Of a stretch of 53,188 nucleotides of DNA, positions 17,012-25,122 are shown piece by piece. The DNA is taken from contig CAIYHQ010000091.1 in the NCBI GenBank assembly GCA_903926075.1, positions 1 through 53,188 of the forward strand. Direction: 5' to 3'. The notes below the pieces were generated by a model. It ran no database searches. It was not told the DNA's origin and was given only the letters and a program-made list of their open reading frames with translations. A program made the position numbers and the translations under genes. The first letter of the stretch is position 1. Each line of letters opens with the position of its first letter. This DNA comes from an uncultured Methanomicrobiales archaeon. GTDB lineage: Archaea; Halobacteriota; Methanomicrobia; Methanomicrobiales; Methanospirillaceae.

Positions 17012-18084
17012 GGATAGCAATTCTGACTGCCCTTGACTTTGCAAAACCCGGTGGAGCTGAGCGTCACATTGCCGATATGGCCATGGCCCTTCGCGCAGAT
17101 ATTGTCTCTCCCTACATCGGACCTGAAGCCGAAATTCGCTTAAAAAAGGCCGGAATCCAGAATATTATCTCGTTTCAGTCACCGCTACCGTCTGAACCTA
17201 TGCGTCAGGTATTAGGGATGCTGTTTTTCAGGAAGCTTAGGATTTCTTATGATTTTGTCATTCCAACAGATGACATGGCGGTCAGGTTCCTTGTAAAGAA
17301 AGTGCCACATCTCTATTACATGTTTACTCCAAGGCGGGCACTTTATGATATGTATTACCCCTTCATCGGACAGAAACGAGGTCTTAAAAAATATATTTAT
17401 ATTGCTGCATTCGCTGTGATGCGGTCGCTTGACCGCTCTTTTGTAAATAAACATGTTAGTGAAATTGCCTGCAATTCCCATAATGTACGTAACAGGATTT
17501 ACAAGGTATATCAGAAAGAAGCAACAGTTGTCTATGCACCAGTCCATACGTCAACATATCAGTATATACCCTCGCAGGGTTTCTGGTTGTCAGTAGGAAG
17601 GGTTGACAAATGGAAAAGGATTGAATTACAGGTTGAAGCGTTTCGTGGCATGCCGAACGAAAAACTCATTATTGCCGGACCGGTTTATCCTGGATGCCAG
17701 AAACTTGTCGAAAACGCACCTGATAATGTAAAATTTCTCGGGTCCCGGGACGAGGCCACATTAATTTCGCTTTATTCCGGTTGTACAGGGGTTATTACAA
17801 CCTCAGTAGATGAAGACTTTGGTCTCACTCCTGTGGAATCAATGGCAAGTGGAAAACCTGTTATTGCAACAAAAGAAGGAGGACACATGGAAAGTGTGCT
17901 CGATGGCATTACAGGAATACTTATAGCCCCGACGATTAACGAACTCCAAAAAGCTGTAACTAAAATATCTTCCTCTCCTGAATCATACAAGGATGCCTGT
18001 ATTTCACGCGCTAAACTTTTTGACAGAGAAAAAATAGCAGATGAGATGAGGAACCTCATCCAGTCAATTGTATCAGGAGGATAG
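17008..18084 (+). CDS. Glycosyltransferase family 4 protein (second of pair)
   Basis: A 358-residue GT-B glycosyltransferase. The C-terminal domain has the SVGRVDKWKRIELQVEAFRG strand-helix and EDFGLTPVESMASGKPVIA, with the E-x7-E type donor motif. I start at the ATG at 17008 because AGGTGA lies five bases upstream and the ATGA overlaps the preceding stop. A longer reading from 16948 would overlap the previous gene by 64 bases with no support. With the preceding GT4 gene it forms a translationally coupled pair leading into aglB. It probably adds a sugar to the same lipid-linked glycan. Confidence 0.87.
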   Translation: MRIAILTALDFAKPGGAERHIADMAMALRADIVSPYIGPEAEIRLKKAGIQNIISFQSPLPSEPMRQVLGMLFFRKLRISYDFVIPTDDMAVRFLVKKVPHLYYMFTPRRALYDMYYPFIGQKRGLKKYIYIAAFAVMRSLDRSFVNKHVSEIACNSHNVRNRIYKVYQKEATVVYAPVHTSTYQYIPSQGFWLSVGRVDKWKRIELQVEAFRGMPNEKLIIAGPVYPGCQKLVENAPDNVKFLGSRDEATLISLYSGCTGVITTSVDEDFGLTPVESMASGKPVIATKEGGHMESVLDGITGILIAPTINELQKAVTKISSSPESYKDACISRAKLFDREKIADEMRNLIQSIVSGG

Positions 18085-18210
18085 CCGGGATCATCCGGAG
18101 AAAAAAAATCTTTTAGCCATATTCTACGGATAGTGTTATTATTATCATTTGAGAAACCTATTGCCAAGAACTTATCCTGAAACGATTCGGGAGAAAAGGT
18201 TGAAAAAAAA

Positions 18211-20799
18211 ATGGCAGATTACCCGGTTGAGCGTTACAGAAACGTTATTATTGTAATTATTCTCATTGCTCTTGCACTATTTGCTTTTTATGTGAGAGTC
18301 ATTCCGTTTCTGAATCTTGGATCAAATGATATTCTAAATATAGTAGGGAGCGATGACCCACTCTATAATTTAAGACAAACAGAACAATTTCTCCATAACT
18401 TCCCGACATATGGGTGGTTTGAAGCAATGACAAAGTACCCGACAGGTACTGTAATACATTGGGGGCCACTTTTTATCTATCTGACTGGTATATTATGCAT
18501 TTTGACAGGGGCTGTAAGCAGGCCTGAGATTATTGCTACTTCCTGTATGCTGCCTCCCATAATGGCAGCATTTATGGTCCCTGTAATTTATCTCCTTGTT
18601 TCCAGGCTCTCTAACTGGAAAGGGGGTTTAATCGGGGCATTGTTTATCGCGGTTGTGACAGGCCAGTACTTTTTCAGGTCATTATTTGGATATCTGGACC
18701 ACCATATTGCAGAAGTCTTATTTTCGACTCTGTTCTGCCTTGTGTATATTATAGCTTTGATCCATTTAAAGGAGCAAAAGATAAACTGGAGCGAATGGCG
18801 GGACCTGAAAGTTTTCAAAGTACCGCTGCTCTATGGCCTTTTATCTGGTGTGACCTATGTACTGGGTTATGCAATAATGCCGACCATGATCCTTTTTGCG
18901 CTCATTGTCGCGGTTTTTACAGCAATACAATTCATCTGGGAATTTTACCAGAAGAAGGATACAAAATATCTTGTCTTTCTAAATACAGTAACATTTCTTG
19001 TCGCAATCGCCGGTGTATTTATCCTGGGAATTCAAAAATCAGGCTGGGATCTTGATTACTATACAATCACTCATCCTCTATCGTATCTCCTTATTATCTT
19101 CGGCACTTTTGTTTTCTACTGGATAGAAAGGAAGCTGACCCACAGACATCCGTATTACTATCCACTCTCCATTATCGGGATTCTTGCAGCATCACTGATT
19201 ATCTTCAACCTGATTTCACCAGTGCTGTTTGACTCATTTGTCCAGAACTTCTGGGCATTCTTCGGTCAGAACTCATATTATCTGACTGTGCAGGAGGCCA
19301 GGTCCTGGACTATTGGTGAAGCAGTTTACACGTTCGGATATGGCCTTATAATGATGGCAGCGGGTCTCGTTGTCCTTCTTTGGCGTATCATTAAAGAAAG
19401 ACGCCCTGAACACCTTTTTGTAATCGTATGGTCAGTTTTTATCACGTATGCCGCATGGCAGCATATCAGGTATGAATATTACTTTGCAGTTCCCCTCGCG
19501 ATTATTTCTGCTCTTTTAGGTGCCTACATCATTGAATTGTATTTGAACACTCCGTTGAAAAAAACCGAACCGAAGGCCGAACCTGTCAAGGTTGCAAAAG
19601 GAAAAGAGAAGGGACAAAAGCAAAAAGAGGTAAAACCATTAAAATCGTCTATCATATCCGGGAATTACCCTGTTCTCGTTGGCCTCTTTATTTTCATCCT
19701 GCTTGCAGCTTTCTTCTGTAAAGGGCAGGTTTCATTTGCATTTACTGTTGCAAATGAGCCGGTGCTTGATATGAACCAGGACTGGCGGGAGAGCCTTGAA
19801 TGGATGAATATAAGCACCCCTGACCCGGGTGTAGATTACTACGCGATTTATGACAGAAACACGTTCAAATACCCACCACAGTCGTATGGCGTGATGTCAT
19901 GGTGGGACTATGGACACATGATAACTTATATCGCAAAAAGGATACCAAATGCAAATCCATTCCAGCAGGGTGTCGAAGGTGAATTTGGCTCAGCCCGGTT
20001 CTTTATGTCGCAGAATGAAAATGACACTGCAACAATAGCAGATAAACTCGGGACCAGGTATGTGATGACCGATTATGAAATGGCAACCGGAAAGTTCTGG
20101 GCCATGGCGACCTGGTTTAATACTTTAAAGGGAGCGGGCCCCTATCAGAGCATCTTTGCAGCAGTTTCTCCTGACGACCCTAACCATGCAGTGCCAATTA
20201 GCCTCAATACAGGACTATATTATCATACAACTATAGCAAGGCTCCATAATTTTGATGGGTCCATGGTAACTCCTGATAAGGGTTTCTATATTGAGTATAT
20301 GGACCCGGACGTAGCCGGGATATCAGTACCACTTGTAACCAATTCACAATTAATGGTATTAAAAGACGCGGAAAAGAAGGTCAGTGAATATAATGCCAAT
20401 GCACAACCTGGGAGGCATGCGGTTGTGATGAACCCAAGCATTGTATTACCACTGGATACAATCCCTGCAATGAAGCACTTCAGGCTTGTGCATGAGTCTC
20501 CAACAAATGCAGCAGTAGATGACCCACTGTCGCCTGATATCAAATATGTCAAGACTTTTGAATATGTAAAAGGTGCGACAATTCACGGGAATGGAATAAT
20601 TGAAGTTCAGATTGTAACAAATACAGGGAGAAATTTCACATACCAACAAGAGAGCGAAAGAGGAGCTTTTATTGTTCCATATTCAACTGCAGGAAATCCA
20701 TATTCTGTAAGAACTATCGGAAAATATCATATTAACGGGACAAATCAGGAATTTGATGTGCCTGAAGCATCAGTTATGCAGGGCCTCTCTGTGAACTGA
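18211..20799 (+). CDS. aglB: Dolichyl-monophosphooligosaccharide--protein glycosyltransferase AglB (STT3)
   Basis: An 862-residue archaeal oligosaccharyltransferase that transfers lipid-linked glycans to Asn in N-x-S/T sequons on the outer membrane face. The first external loop has the acidic D-D motif GSDDPLYNLRQ (D48, D49). About a dozen hydrophobic segments span roughly 12-440. A very basic linker rich in K and E (about 449-485) precedes one more membrane segment. The soluble domain carries the sequon-binding motif WWDYG at 564-568. A 126-base gap separates it from the glycosyltransferase pair, so it may have its own promoter, though none is obvious. The upstream genes supply activated amino sugar and glycan assembly. 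Confidence 0.96.
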   Translation: MADYPVERYRNVIIVIILIALALFAFYVRVIPFLNLGSNDILNIVGSDDPLYNLRQTEQFLHNFPTYGWFEAMTKYPTGTVIHWGPLFIYLTGILCILTGAVSRPEIIATSCMLPPIMAAFMVPVIYLLVSRLSNWKGGLIGALFIAVVTGQYFFRSLFGYLDHHIAEVLFSTLFCLVYIIALIHLKEQKINWSEWRDLKVFKVPLLYGLLSGVTYVLGYAIMPTMILFALIVAVFTAIQFIWEFYQKKDTKYLVFLNTVTFLVAIAGVFILGIQKSGWDLDYYTITHPLSYLLIIFGTFVFYWIERKLTHRHPYYYPLSIIGILAASLIIFNLISPVLFDSFVQNFWAFFGQNSYYLTVQEARSWTIGEAVYTFGYGLIMMAAGLVVLLWRIIKERRPEHLFVIVWSVFITYAAWQHIRYEYYFAVPLAIISALLGAYIIELYLNTPLKKTEPKAEPVKVAKGKEKGQKQKEVKPLKSSIISGNYPVLVGLFIFILLAAFFCKGQVSFAFTVANEPVLDMNQDWRESLEWMNISTPDPGVDYYAIYDRNTFKYPPQSYGVMSWWDYGHMITYIAKRIPNANPFQQGVEGEFGSARFFMSQNENDTATIADKLGTRYVMTDYEMATGKFWAMATWFNTLKGAGPYQSIFAAVSPDDPNHAVPISLNTGLYYHTTIARLHNFDGSMVTPDKGFYIEYMDPDVAGISVPLVTNSQLMVLKDAEKKVSEYNANAQPGRHAVVMNPSIVLPLDTIPAMKHFRLVHESPTNAAVDDPLSPDIKYVKTFEYVKGATIHGNGIIEVQIVTNTGRNFTYQQESERGAFIVPYSTAGNPYSVRTIGKYHINGTNQEFDVPEASVMQGLSVN

Positions 20800-20810
20800 T
20801 CATTAACTTT

Positions 20811-20819
20811 TTTTATATG
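20811..20819 (+). promoter_or_regulatory. Probable TATA box for the DUF2098 gene
   Basis: TTTTATATG ends 20 bases before the ATG at 20840. The usual archaeal spacing of about 25 bases from TATA centre to start site would put transcription at or next to the ATG, so the message is probably leaderless. It also follows the T-rich end of aglB. Confidence 0.45.
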
Positions 20820-20839
20820 ATTGTCCTATTAGCCAATAC

Positions 20840-21118
20840 ATGTCCAAAAGCATCAGTCCGGGTATGTGGGTAAGATATGGAGGAACAGGGACTTCGGGCA
20901 CGGTCACGAGGATTGTTGAGATAAGTAGAGACCGATATGCAGAAATTGATACAACCGGTCTCCTCTATCAGATAAACCAACTCACCGAAACGGGAGCAGG
21001 AGAAAAGAAAGAAGTGGAAGCCACTTCCAGTGATATTATCCTTGAACATGACATCTTCAAAGGTAATGAATTTCAGGAATCTCTTAATCTTGATAATAGT
21101 TGTGAAGGTGGAGGTTAG
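20840..21118 (+). CDS. DUF2098 family protein
   Basis: A 92-residue protein matching the methanogen-restricted DUF2098 family: an N-terminal beta-rich segment ISPGMWVRYGGTGTSGTVTRI, then EIDTTGLLYQINQL, resembling a small SH3-like or KOW-like barrel. The C-terminus is acidic and probably disordered. No function is established. The gene ends four bases into the 3' end of nikR on the other strand, so the two are convergent. There is no signal peptide, so it is cytoplasmic. Confidence 0.8.
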   Translation: MSKSISPGMWVRYGGTGTSGTVTRIVEISRDRYAEIDTTGLLYQINQLTETGAGEKKEVEATSSDIILEHDIFKGNEFQESLNLDNSCEGGG

Positions 21119-21540
21119 TCCGAATCAAGTGGGATTGTAGTTAATTTTACAGATTCCACACCTTTTTGTGCCATTAAACGTTCTGCAAGCCCCTTTATCA
21201 CTTCCCCTTCTCCCCTTAACAATATTATTTCCAGGCAGCGGTCTTTGGTAATATGAGAATGAAGTGAGGCCTGAATTGTTGTAGAAAATTCATGCTGAAT
21301 ATCAGTAAGAGTCTGCAGGAGCCCTCTCTGTTCATGGTCATAGATCATCGTTATGACTCCCTGCCTTTCTCCTTTAACATCCGCCATCCAGCGGTAATAG
21401 GTGATATAACTCCTTATCGCATCGCGAATGCCCTCTGAACGCGATGAGTATCCCCTTGCGCTTATGATATTGTCAAACATCTCGAGGAGATGTGATGGAA
21501 GTGAAATTCCTATCCTTGAAAGGTCATTATCCAGTGTCAT
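21115..21540 (-). CDS. nikR: Nickel-responsive transcriptional regulator NikR
   Basis: A 141-residue ribbon-helix-helix regulator. The N-terminal RHH DNA-binding domain reads RIGISLPSHLLEMFDNII. The C-terminal ACT-like domain carries the square-planar nickel site. H83, H94, H96 and C102 (IQHEF, ASLHSHITKDRCLE) keep exactly the spacing of E. coli H76, H87, H89 and C95. Nickel is central to methanogens (methyl-CoM reductase F430, hydrogenases, CODH), so it probably represses nickel uptake when nickel is plentiful. No nickel transporter lies in the window, so its targets are elsewhere. Confidence 0.95.
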   Translation of the reverse strand: MTLDNDLSRIGISLPSHLLEMFDNIISARGYSSRSEGIRDAIRSYITYYRWMADVKGERQGVITMIYDHEQRGLLQTLTDIQHEFSTTIQASLHSHITKDRCLEIILLRGEGEVIKGLAERLMAQKGVESVKLTTIPLDSD

Positions 21541-21555
21541 AGTGTGCCTTCGAAA

Positions 21556-21581
21556 ATTATTTTAATGTATTTTGTAATAAT
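21556..21581. promoter_or_regulatory. Imperfect palindrome upstream of nikR, possible NikR operator
   Basis: ATTATT and AATAAT form a 6-bp inverted repeat separated by 14 bases, 16 bases upstream of the nikR ATG. NikR operators have a half-site - long spacer - half-site form, so this is a candidate autoregulatory site. AT-rich archaeal promoter DNA readily gives such repeats by chance. Confidence 0.3.
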
Positions 21582-21700
21582 GAGCTTTTTATAGTATTAT
21601 TTTTTATGAAAAGTTTTTAGTTTTATCTCAATATTAATCCGGAAAACTGGTGAGGTATAAGTAGCTTCATTATAGATAATGTAGGGAGGTTCGATACCCA

Positions 21701-22936
21701 GTGCAGGATATGACGGTTCCGTCAGTTAATATAGGTGTTGTAGGCCATGTAGACCATGGAAAGACCACACTGGTCAATACAATTACCGGAATCTGGACTG
21801 ACAAGCATAGCGAAGAGATCAAAAGGGGCATATCAATCCGCCTCGGCTATGCAGACGCTGTCTTTTACCGGTGCGAAAAGTGCAAGGAAACTGATGCATT
21901 CAGTTCAAATCCGGTCTGTCCGAATTGTGGTGGGAAAGCGATTCCATTCAGGGCAATATCATTTGTTGATGCGCCAGGCCACGAGACGCTCATGGCTACA
22001 ATGTTATCCGGTTCTGCTCTCATGGATGGCGCAATGCTTGTAATAGCAGCTAACGAGCATTGTCCCCAGCCCCAGACAAAAGAACATCTTATGGCACTTG
22101 AACTAGTGGGTATCAGGAATATCGTTATTGTCCAGAACAAGATTGATGTTGTACGTGAGAAGGATGCGATAGCACATTATCAGCAGATAAAGGCATTTGT
22201 AAAAGGGACAATTGCCGAGGATGCACCAATTATACCTATATCAGCGCAGAAAAACATCAACATGGGCGCCCTTATTGAGGCCCTTCATGAGAAGATCCCG
22301 GAACCCGCAAGGGACCCGGATGCGAATCCGATACTCCTTATTGCCCGCTCGTTTGATGTAAATAAACCAGGTTGCAACTGGCGCGAAATAAAAGGAGGAG
22401 TTATAGGAGGTTCGTTAACTAAAGGGGTTCTCCATGATACAGACGAGATAGAGATAAGACCGGGTCTGCAGGTTCATGCCGAGAACAAAACAAAATGGGT
22501 TCCTATCACAACGAAGATTACTTCAATTAATAAAGGGTCCAAGAAAGTATCAGAAGCAACTCCGGGTGGCCTTCTTGGTGTCGGGACGAAACTTGATCCC
22601 GCTTTAACGAAAAGCGATGCATTGGTAGGCCAGTTAGCTGGAAGGGTAGGGTCGCTCCCCCCTGTATGGGAAAAGCTGAAATTTCAGGTTCGACTAATGG
22701 AGAGGGTGGTAGGTGCAAGTAATGAACTTGTTATTGAACCACTAAAATTCCATGAACCCTTAATGCTCTCTGTAGGGACTGGTGTAACAGTTGGAATTGT
22801 AAACAGCACAAAAAAAGACCTTGTAGAGGTCATTCTGAAGAGGCCTGTCTGTGCTGAGTTAGGGGCACGGATAGCCATAAGCAGACAGGTGGGAGGCCGC
22901 TGGAGACTGATAGGCATGGGGACCCTGACCGAGTGA
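21701..22936 (+). CDS. eif2g: Translation initiation factor aIF2 subunit gamma
   Basis: A 411-residue GTPase that carries initiator Met-tRNA to the small ribosomal subunit. G1 motif GHVDHGKT is at 15-22, and DAPGH (G3) and NKID (G4) follow. The archaeal/eukaryotic zinc knuckle is present with C58, C61, C73 and C76. The C-terminal domains II and III are complete. GTG at 21701 is preferred because GGAGGT lies ten bases upstream; an in-frame ATG at 21710 is farther away. It heads a run of overlapping genes for translation and transcription. Confidence 0.97.
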   Translation: MQDMTVPSVNIGVVGHVDHGKTTLVNTITGIWTDKHSEEIKRGISIRLGYADAVFYRCEKCKETDAFSSNPVCPNCGGKAIPFRAISFVDAPGHETLMATMLSGSALMDGAMLVIAANEHCPQPQTKEHLMALELVGIRNIVIVQNKIDVVREKDAIAHYQQIKAFVKGTIAEDAPIIPISAQKNINMGALIEALHEKIPEPARDPDANPILLIARSFDVNKPGCNWREIKGGVIGGSLTKGVLHDTDEIEIRPGLQVHAENKTKWVPITTKITSINKGSKKVSEATPGGLLGVGTKLDPALTKSDALVGQLAGRVGSLPPVWEKLKFQVRLMERVVGASNELVIEPLKFHEPLMLSVGTGVTVGIVNSTKKDLVEVILKRPVCAELGARIAISRQVGGRWRLIGMGTLTE

Positions 22937-23313
22937 GAGTCCTCCTTGATGCTAATGCATTTATGATGGCATATCAATTCCGAGTTGACATCTTTACTGG
23001 AATCAATGAATTAATAGGAAGTTTTCAGCCGATTACGCTGCCGTCAGTTGAGAAAGAACTTAAAAATCTGGCGAAAAAAAGAGGGTCAGCAGGATCCGCA
23101 GCGCGTTATGGGCTTCTTTTCCTCCCAGAAACAGATATATGCGAGGAAGAACCGGATCTTGGGACTGTTGATGAAAAGATCCTGAAGTATGCAACTGATA
23201 ACCAGTGTCTGGTAGTAACAAATGACAGGTTATTAAAGAACCGGCTTCTGGAGAGGGGAATTGGTGTGATTTCTTTGAAAAATAAAAAGATACTTGAATT
23301 GTTCAGACGGTGA
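22933..23313 (+). CDS. PIN-domain protein, archaeal Fcf1/Utp24-like putative rRNA-processing nuclease
   Basis: A 126-residue PIN domain. It opens with [13 protein letters not shown], giving the first conserved aspartate. The further acidic positions appear in [19 protein letters not shown] and VVTNDRLLK. Archaeal proteins of this type beside aIF2 gamma are grouped with Fcf1/Utp24, endonucleases acting on pre-rRNA. It starts with GTG in a GTGA overlap with the preceding stop. A toxin (VapC) role is less likely because there is no antitoxin gene and the context is conserved housekeeping. Confidence 0.85.
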   Translation: MRVLLDANAFMMAYQFRVDIFTGINELIGSFQPITLPSVEKELKNLAKKRGSAGSAARYGLLFLPETDICEEEPDLGTVDEKILKYATDNQCLVVTNDRLLKNRLLERGIGVISLKNKKILELFRR

Positions 23314-23320
23314 GGCCGCT

Positions 23321-23908
23321 ATGTATTATAGGATGAGATTATCAGATAAAGTCCGTGTTCCGCCGCACAGGTTGGGGGAAGACCTTGAGCGGGTTATTCT
23401 CGATGTTCTGCAGGAGCAGTTTGAAGGGTGCATAGATAAGGAAATTGGTGTTTTTATTGCAGTAACGAGAGTCCTCCTTATCGGAGAAGGTGAGATAATA
23501 CCTGGTGATGGTGCTGTATATTATGATGTTGAATTTGAAGCGCTTGTCCTTAGAATCTCTCTTCAGGAAGTAGTCGAAGGGATTGTGGTAGAGACAACAA
23601 GTTTTGGTGCGTTTGTAAGCCTTGGCCCTATCGATGCAATGCTCCATGTCAGCCAGATATCTGACGAATATCTTAGTTACGATGAAAAAAATGCGCGTCT
23701 GACCTGCCAGGAGTCCAAACGGTTTATTGCAGTCGGCGAGGTTGTAAGGGCACGAATAGTCACACTTTCCCTAAATGAGAGAGAACCCAGGGATTCGAAG
23801 ATCGGACTGACCATGCGTCAGGCAGGACTTGGGACCGCGCTATGGCTTGAGGAAGAACTGAAACGAGAAAAAGAGCAGGAGAAAAAGATAACTCATGGCG
23901 ACAGGTAG
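23321..23908 (+). CDS. rpo7: DNA-directed RNA polymerase subunit Rpo7 (E')
   Basis: A 195-residue stalk subunit of archaeal RNA polymerase, equivalent to eukaryotic Rpb7. The N-terminal RNP-like domain reads MYYRMRLSDKVRVPPHRLG. The C-terminal S1/OB domain has VEGIVVETTSFGAFVSLGPIDAMLHVSQI, which binds emerging RNA. I start at the ATG at 23321 with GGTGAGG five bases upstream; a TTG at 23294 in the same frame lacks support. It overlaps spt4 by 14 bases, the usual archaeal order. Confidence 0.96.
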   Translation: MYYRMRLSDKVRVPPHRLGEDLERVILDVLQEQFEGCIDKEIGVFIAVTRVLLIGEGEIIPGDGAVYYDVEFEALVLRISLQEVVEGIVVETTSFGAFVSLGPIDAMLHVSQISDEYLSYDEKNARLTCQESKRFIAVGEVVRARIVTLSLNEREPRDSKIGLTMRQAGLGTALWLEEELKREKEQEKKITHGDR

Positions 23909-24098
23909 GAAGAAGCAGGGTTCAGTTTGCCGTGAATGTCATAGAGTTGTTGACGGAGAGCAGTGCATTATCTGTGGGACATCAAATCTTTCAAATGACT
24001 GGGGTGGTTACCTAGTCATTATCGACCCTGAGCGTTCATTAGTAGCAAAAAGAATGAATATCAGGCTTCCGGGAAGGTATGCATTAAAGGTCCGTTAA
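23895..24098 (+). CDS. spt4: Transcription elongation factor Spt4 (RpoE'')
   Basis: A 67-residue zinc-ribbon protein that pairs with Spt5 to raise RNA polymerase processivity. Two CxxC knuckles are visible (CRECHR and CIICGTSN). They are followed by LSNDWGGYLVIIDPERS, the Spt5-binding strand typical of archaeal Spt4, and LPGRYALKV at the C-terminus. It overlaps rpo7 upstream and shares one base with the next gene, so it sits within a tight operon. Confidence 0.94.
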   Translation: MATGRKKQGSVCRECHRVVDGEQCIICGTSNLSNDWGGYLVIIDPERSLVAKRMNIRLPGRYALKVR

Positions 24099-24586
24099 TG
24101 TGGTATCTCCTGCCTGAGCACAGGAATGAATTCAGTAAACCTTTTGGAACACTTTACAAGGATTTCAACAAAGTTCTGGACAAGTTACAGGGAAAAATTC
24201 TCTGCAGTGTTGGTGACATCGTCACAAAGAACCTCATAACAGAGGGTATTATACCTGATATTGCAATAATCGATGGTTTTACAAGACGCGCCCCTGTTAC
24301 TGATAAATTTGTTATCGGTTCCAGGCTTATAAATGTAAAAAATCCGGCAGGCACACTCACCCAGGAACTTTTGGATGCTATACTTGATGGTATAAATTCT
24401 CCCCCTGTCCTGATTTGTGTTGATGGTGAGGAGGATCTTGCTGTTATCCCTCTTGTGATTAAATCAAAAGAAGGAACTATCATACTTTATGGTCAACCTG
24501 GAGAAGGTGTAGTTTTAAGGGTCGTTGATGAGGGTGCAAAAATAAGGGCCAGGCAGCTCTTTGACCTTTTCGAAAGTTCAAAGTGA
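24098..24586 (+). CDS. GTP-dependent dephospho-CoA kinase (DUF359 family)
   Basis: A 162-residue enzyme of the archaeal family that phosphorylates dephospho-CoA with GTP, the last step of coenzyme A synthesis, replacing bacterial CoaE. Conserved stretches are SVGDIVTKNL, IIDGFTRR, VKNPAGTLTQEL, VDGEEDLAVIPL and ILYGQPGEGVVL. It starts one base into the spt4 stop, with AAGGT seven bases upstream. Its place between spt4 and rps24e is the common archaeal arrangement. Confidence 0.92.
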   Translation: MWYLLPEHRNEFSKPFGTLYKDFNKVLDKLQGKILCSVGDIVTKNLITEGIIPDIAIIDGFTRRAPVTDKFVIGSRLINVKNPAGTLTQELLDAILDGINSPPVLICVDGEEDLAVIPLVIKSKEGTIILYGQPGEGVVLRVVDEGAKIRARQLFDLFESSK

Positions 24587-24600
24587 AGGTTGGGATAATC

Positions 24601-24609
24601 TATTAAAGG
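24601..24609 (+). promoter_or_regulatory. Possible TATA box for rps24e
   Basis: TATTAAAGG lies 29-37 bases before the rps24e ATG in the only real gap (51 bases) of this cluster. It may give an internal promoter for the ribosomal protein genes. The match to the archaeal box is moderate and there is no other support. Confidence 0.35.
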
Positions 24610-24637
24610 TCACAACTCGTAACATGTAGAGATATCA

Positions 24638-24931
24638 ATGGACATTGAGATAATAGGTGATACCAGAAATGAACTCCTCTCACGTCGTGAGGTGAGTATT
24701 ATCGTTAAGTATGACGGTCCCACCCCCTCAAGGCTTCAGATCATTGGAAAAATCTGCGGACTCCTGAATGTGAGTGAAGAACAGATTGTCCTTGACAGCC
24801 TTGAACAGACCTTTGGAAAAATGGAATTCCGCGCAAATGTTCGGATCTATGACGACCAAAAGTCCAGGGAGAAGACTGAAAGACCCTATATAATAAGCCG
24901 TGGTAAGCCCAAACCGAAGGAGGAGGCATAA
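24638..24931 (+). CDS. rps24e: 30S ribosomal protein S24e
   Basis: A 97-residue ribosomal protein. [30 protein letters not shown] and the C-terminal basic strand VRIYDDQKS are typical of archaeal S24e. The stop overlaps the rps27ae start by one base (TAATG), and this pair order is conserved in archaea. Length matches the family. Confidence 0.96.
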   Translation: MDIEIIGDTRNELLSRREVSIIVKYDGPTPSRLQIIGKICGLLNVSEEQIVLDSLEQTFGKMEFRANVRIYDDQKSREKTERPYIISRGKPKPKEEA

Positions 24932-25122
24932 TGGCGGCAAAGAAAGCAAAAAAAGAGAAGAAGATAGGAGCCTCTTCGTACTTTAAAATTGAGGGTTCGG
25001 CCATTACACCCCTAAAGCGTTTCTGCCCGCGTTGCGGACCCGGGGTGCATATGGCTGAACATAAGGACAGGTCAACCTGCGGGAAATGCGGTTATACTGA
25101 ATTTAAAAAGTCAGATGCCTGA
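24931..25122 (+). CDS. rps27ae: 30S ribosomal protein S27ae
   Basis: A 63-residue zinc-ribbon ribosomal protein. The four cysteines are in RFCPRCGPG and [11 protein letters not shown]. The N-terminus is lysine-rich. Its stop overlaps the start of the Kae1-Bud32 gene by eight bases. GGAGGAGG lies six bases upstream of the ATG, at the end of rps24e. Confidence 0.96.
   Translation: MAAKKAKKEKKIGASSYFKIEGSAITPLKRFCPRCGPGVHMAEHKDRSTCGKCGYTEFKKSDA

Noticed and set aside
18085-18098. CCGG-GATCAT-CCGG hairpin after the second glycosyltransferase gene
   Set aside because: The stem is only four pairs and is followed by an A-tract, not a T-tract, so I do not call it a terminator.
21684-21703. T-arm-like GGTTCGATACCC before aIF2 gamma
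   Set aside because: Only two or three stem pairs form and no acceptor, D or anticodon arms surround it; the GGAGGT in it is the ribosome binding site of the next gene.
22933-23313. PIN-domain gene as a VapC-type toxin
   Set aside because: No antitoxin gene is adjacent and the gene is embedded by overlap in a conserved translation cluster.
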